7,663 nt of DNA. Origin: Actinomycetes bacterium (GTDB taxonomy: Bacteria; Actinomycetota; Actinomycetes; Actinomycetales; Cellulomonadaceae). A program made the position numbers and the translations under genes. Shown in pieces: positions 6,374 through 7,663 of this stretch. Where the stretch lies: assembly GCA_021793115.1 (NCBI GenBank), contig JAJYTJ010000174.1:1-7663 (forward strand). The letters are read 5' to 3'. A model generated the notes under the pieces. The model was not told the DNA's origin. It made no database searches and saw nothing but the letters and a program-made list of their open reading frames with translations. The first letter of the stretch is position 1; the number at the start of each line of letters is the position of its first letter.

Positions 6374-6712
6374 GTGTTCACCTTCGCGACCGCAGGTCGG
6401 ATCGTCGTCGGTGCCGGGGCGTCGGACCAGGTGCCGGAGCTGGCGGCCGGGCTCGGCCGGCGCGTGTTCGTGGTGGTCGGCGCGCACACCGACGCGACCG
6501 CGCCCGGGCTGGCTGGGCTGCCTGCCGACACCACGCTGTGGCGCTGGTCGGGCGAGCCGACCGTCGCCGGGGTCCGCGCGGGCGTGGCCGCGGCCCGCGC
6601 GGCGGCGCCCGACGTCGTCGTCGGCTGGGGCGGCGGGTCGGTGGTCGACCTCGCCAAGTCCGTCGCGATCCTGCTGCACGACGAGGGGGACGTCCTGGAC
6701 CACCTCGAGGCG
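6374..6712 (+). pseudogene. Iron-containing alcohol dehydrogenase / maleylacetate reductase-like, truncated after about 112 codons
   Basis: The first 112 residues read as the N-terminal nucleotide-binding domain of a group III (iron-type) alcohol dehydrogenase. FTFATAGRIVVGAGA (2-16) is the family opening. GWGGGSVVDLAK (84-95) is the dinucleotide/phosphate-binding motif. LHDEGDVLDHLE (101-112) is the usual continuation. After Glu112 (base 6709) the similarity stops: the expected PTTAGTGSE motif and the whole metal-binding helical domain (about 250 residues in intact members) are missing. The frame stays open to 6979 with unrelated residues and runs into the opposite-strand phosphatase gene. 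GTG 6374 has a perfect GGGGAGG ribosome site six bases upstream, so translation signals survive. The remnant should be inactive: it has no metal ligands. Local G+C is very high, as in the host genes. Confidence 0.75.
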
Positions 6713-6915
6713 GCTGATTCGCTGCGGCTTCACCCGGACGTGGCGGCCTGCTGCGACCACGTCGGCTGGTGGCCCCGCCCCGCGCCGCAAGGGGTGAGCG
6801 GCGCGGGGCAGGGCCGGCGCGCCGTCGCGGGCAGCCCTGGCAGGGACTCGGCGGGCTCGATGCGACACATCCTGGCCCGATCAGGCGACGGCCTGGCCCC
6901 GTTCCGCGGGTGGGT
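6713..6915. other. Unassigned junction region between two damaged genes
   Basis: About 200 bases between the break in the dehydrogenase gene and the stop of the phosphatase gene. I recognise no gene on either strand; short open frames here are arginine/proline-rich and not family-like. The only strong structure is the hairpin at 6777-6809. The octamer CCTGGCCC also occurs twice near 6871-6900. Confidence 0.4.
6777..6809. terminator. Perfect 12-bp GC hairpin, possible terminator
   Basis: Arms GCCCCGCGCCGC (6777-6788) and GCGGCGCGGGGC (6798-6809) match perfectly around a 9-base loop. No T-tract follows on either strand, but actinobacterial terminators often lack one. It lies 107 bases past the phosphatase stop codon, and may end that transcript or belong to a lost element. 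Confidence 0.5.
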
Positions 6916-7497
6916 TCAGGACAGTCGTGCCGCTAGGCGCACTACCGATTCCTCGGGCATGCCGGCATTCAGGAGGTAGCCCGCGGCGTCGAACTCAGCG
7001 AGCCACTCCGTCAACGACAACGCTCGCTCCGAGACGTCCGCCTCGAGCACCGCGGGCTCCTTGCGGGGGGCGCCAGAACGCTGTGCCGCTACGCGGTACG
7101 CCCGCGAGTAGTCGGCGGCGATCGCTTCAACGGTCACGCCTGACAGCGACAGGAGAACCGCAACCACCATCCCCGTGCGGTCACGCCCGGCGGAGCAGTG
7201 GACCAGGGTGCCACCCTTGGCGTCCGCGATCGCGTAGAAGGCGACCGATAGCAGCGTTGGGAACAGCCGCAGGTTATCCGGATAGGACCGGGGGTGGTCG
7301 AGCCAAGGACCGCACACCTGACGGAACAACGGGTCGTTAGGCACTTCGGTGGGAGCGGCGATGACATCGAGCCCCGCCGTGACCGACGCCGAGACGTCGG
7401 GGTCCGACGCCGTACGTGCGCGTTCCGATTCGTTACGCAGGTCGACCACTGTGGTCACCCCATCCGCGCGCAACGAACGCCAGCCTTCAGCCGTCAT
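6916..7497 (-). CDS. Protein-tyrosine phosphatase family protein, probably 5'-truncated
   Basis: Cytoplasmic phosphatase of the tyrosine/serine phosphatase (Y_phosphatase3-like) family. From ATG 7497 it reads 193 aa, with VTTVVDLRNESE (14-25) and an intact P-loop HCSAGRDRTG (100-109: nucleophile Cys101, Arg107). The same frame continues upstream without a stop as HRRVFRSGRPES, which is the family's '[LV]-[FY]-R-S-G' element that precedes this point. The true gene therefore began further upstream. The match ends at about 7545, exactly where an insertion-sequence end appears. The N-terminal NFRDxGG strand is absent, and ATG 7497 has no ribosome site. It is either a pseudogene or a shortened, weakly expressed protein. 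G+C is about 66% over 7201-7320 against 88% at 6541-6600, suggesting foreign origin. Confidence 0.8.
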   Translation of the reverse strand: MTAEGWRSLRADGVTTVVDLRNESERARTASDPDVSASVTAGLDVIAAPTEVPNDPLFRQVCGPWLDHPRSYPDNLRLFPTLLSVAFYAIADAKGGTLVHCSAGRDRTGMVVAVLLSLSGVTVEAIAADYSRAYRVAAQRSGAPRKEPAVLEADVSERALSLTEWLAEFDAAGYLLNAGMPEESVVRLAARLS

Positions 7498-7551
7498 CGA
7501 TTCGGGTCGCCCGGAGCGGAAGACTCGCCGATGCGCCGTGTGGCCTGTCGA

Positions 7552-7597
7552 CGACGCTCGAAAACTGAACGGTTGCGACGGCCGAATCGTGAACGGT
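7552..7597. repeat. Two 22-bp degenerate direct repeats at the IS end
   Basis: Copies at 7552-7573 and 7576-7597 share CGACG, CGAA and TGAACGGT and differ at five positions. The 24-base period puts them on roughly the same helix face two turns apart. This suits a multimeric transposase binding site. Confidence 0.6.
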
Positions 7598-7606
7598 GTT
7601 GGCAGC

Positions 7607-7663
7607 CTAGTTCGGCTCGTGGTCCGTGGTCTGGCGGATGGACGGCAGGGTGTCGATGCCCCG
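7607..7663 (-). CDS. C-terminal tail of the IS-borne gene (possibly istB), partial
   Basis: Eighteen codons read in from the window edge, ending GIDTLPSIRQTTDHEPN and then TAG at 7609-7607. The tail is too short to assign by motif. The call rests on its place: it is the last gene before the element tip, 61 bases away and transcribed toward it, as istB is in IS21 elements. It could also be an unrelated neighbour gene. Confidence 0.35.
   Translation of the reverse strand, partial: RGIDTLPSIRQTTDHEPN

Larger units (their letters stand above)
7546..7663 (-). mobile_element. Right end of an IS21-like insertion sequence (partial)
   Basis: On the plus strand the end begins TGTCGACGACGCTCGAAAAC, the TG...CA-type tip with a CGAAAACTGA block seen in IS21-family ends. 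Two degenerate direct repeats follow at 7552-7573 and 7576-7597 (17 of 22 bases identical, 24-base period). Such multiple terminal repeats are a hallmark of IS21 elements. The end of an open frame, stop at 7607, points toward this tip, as istB does. The other end, and thus the target duplication, is outside the window. Confidence 0.6.

Noticed and set aside
6713..6871. Short minus-strand open frame starting near 6870 in the junction region
   Set aside because: About 46 codons, Pro/Arg/Ala-rich, crosses the hairpin, and has no ribosome site or family resemblance.

Overview
The window is very G+C-rich (88% over 6541-6600 by hand count). Its gene families are typical of Actinobacteria: a DrrA-like ABC-2 exporter, TetR regulators that look leaderless, and a SigE-family ECF sigma factor. 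A high-GC actinomycete of the Micrococcales/Cellulomonadaceae type fits, but the genus cannot be fixed from the sequence. Most of the window looks like ordinary chromosome, with two regulator/target pairs. The right-hand ~1.3 kb looks rearranged.

Left part (1-1944): an ABC-2 exporter (permease cut by the window edge, and its ATPase) runs on the minus strand. It is divergent from a TetR repressor on the plus strand. The 50-bp gap between them holds a striking operator of four GTATAC-type hexamers that overlaps a promoter and abuts the tetR start codon. This reads as an autoregulated, ligand-inducible efflux unit.

Middle part (2094-4727): a zinc-independent MDR/quinone-reductase-like enzyme on the minus strand is divergent from a second TetR regulator. 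A near-perfect 29-bp palindrome lies between them. A short-chain dehydrogenase (SDR) follows on the plus strand and may or may not belong to the unit.

Right-centre (4908-6175): on the minus strand, tRNA-Lys(TTT) is followed by a SigE-family ECF sigma factor. The sigma gene is translationally coupled to a single-pass membrane protein whose outer domain resembles a bacterial NTR/OB-type fold. That protein is a candidate non-canonical sigma regulator.

Right end (6176-7663): an iron-containing alcohol dehydrogenase gene breaks off after about 112 codons. It is followed by about 200 bp of unassigned DNA with a perfect 12-bp hairpin. Next comes a protein-tyrosine phosphatase gene of clearly lower G+C that has lost its 5' end at what looks like the right end of an IS21-type insertion sequence. 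The element's last gene enters from the window edge. I see no CRISPR array, toxin-antitoxin pair or recognised defence system; the novelty lies in regulatory architecture and gene decay.
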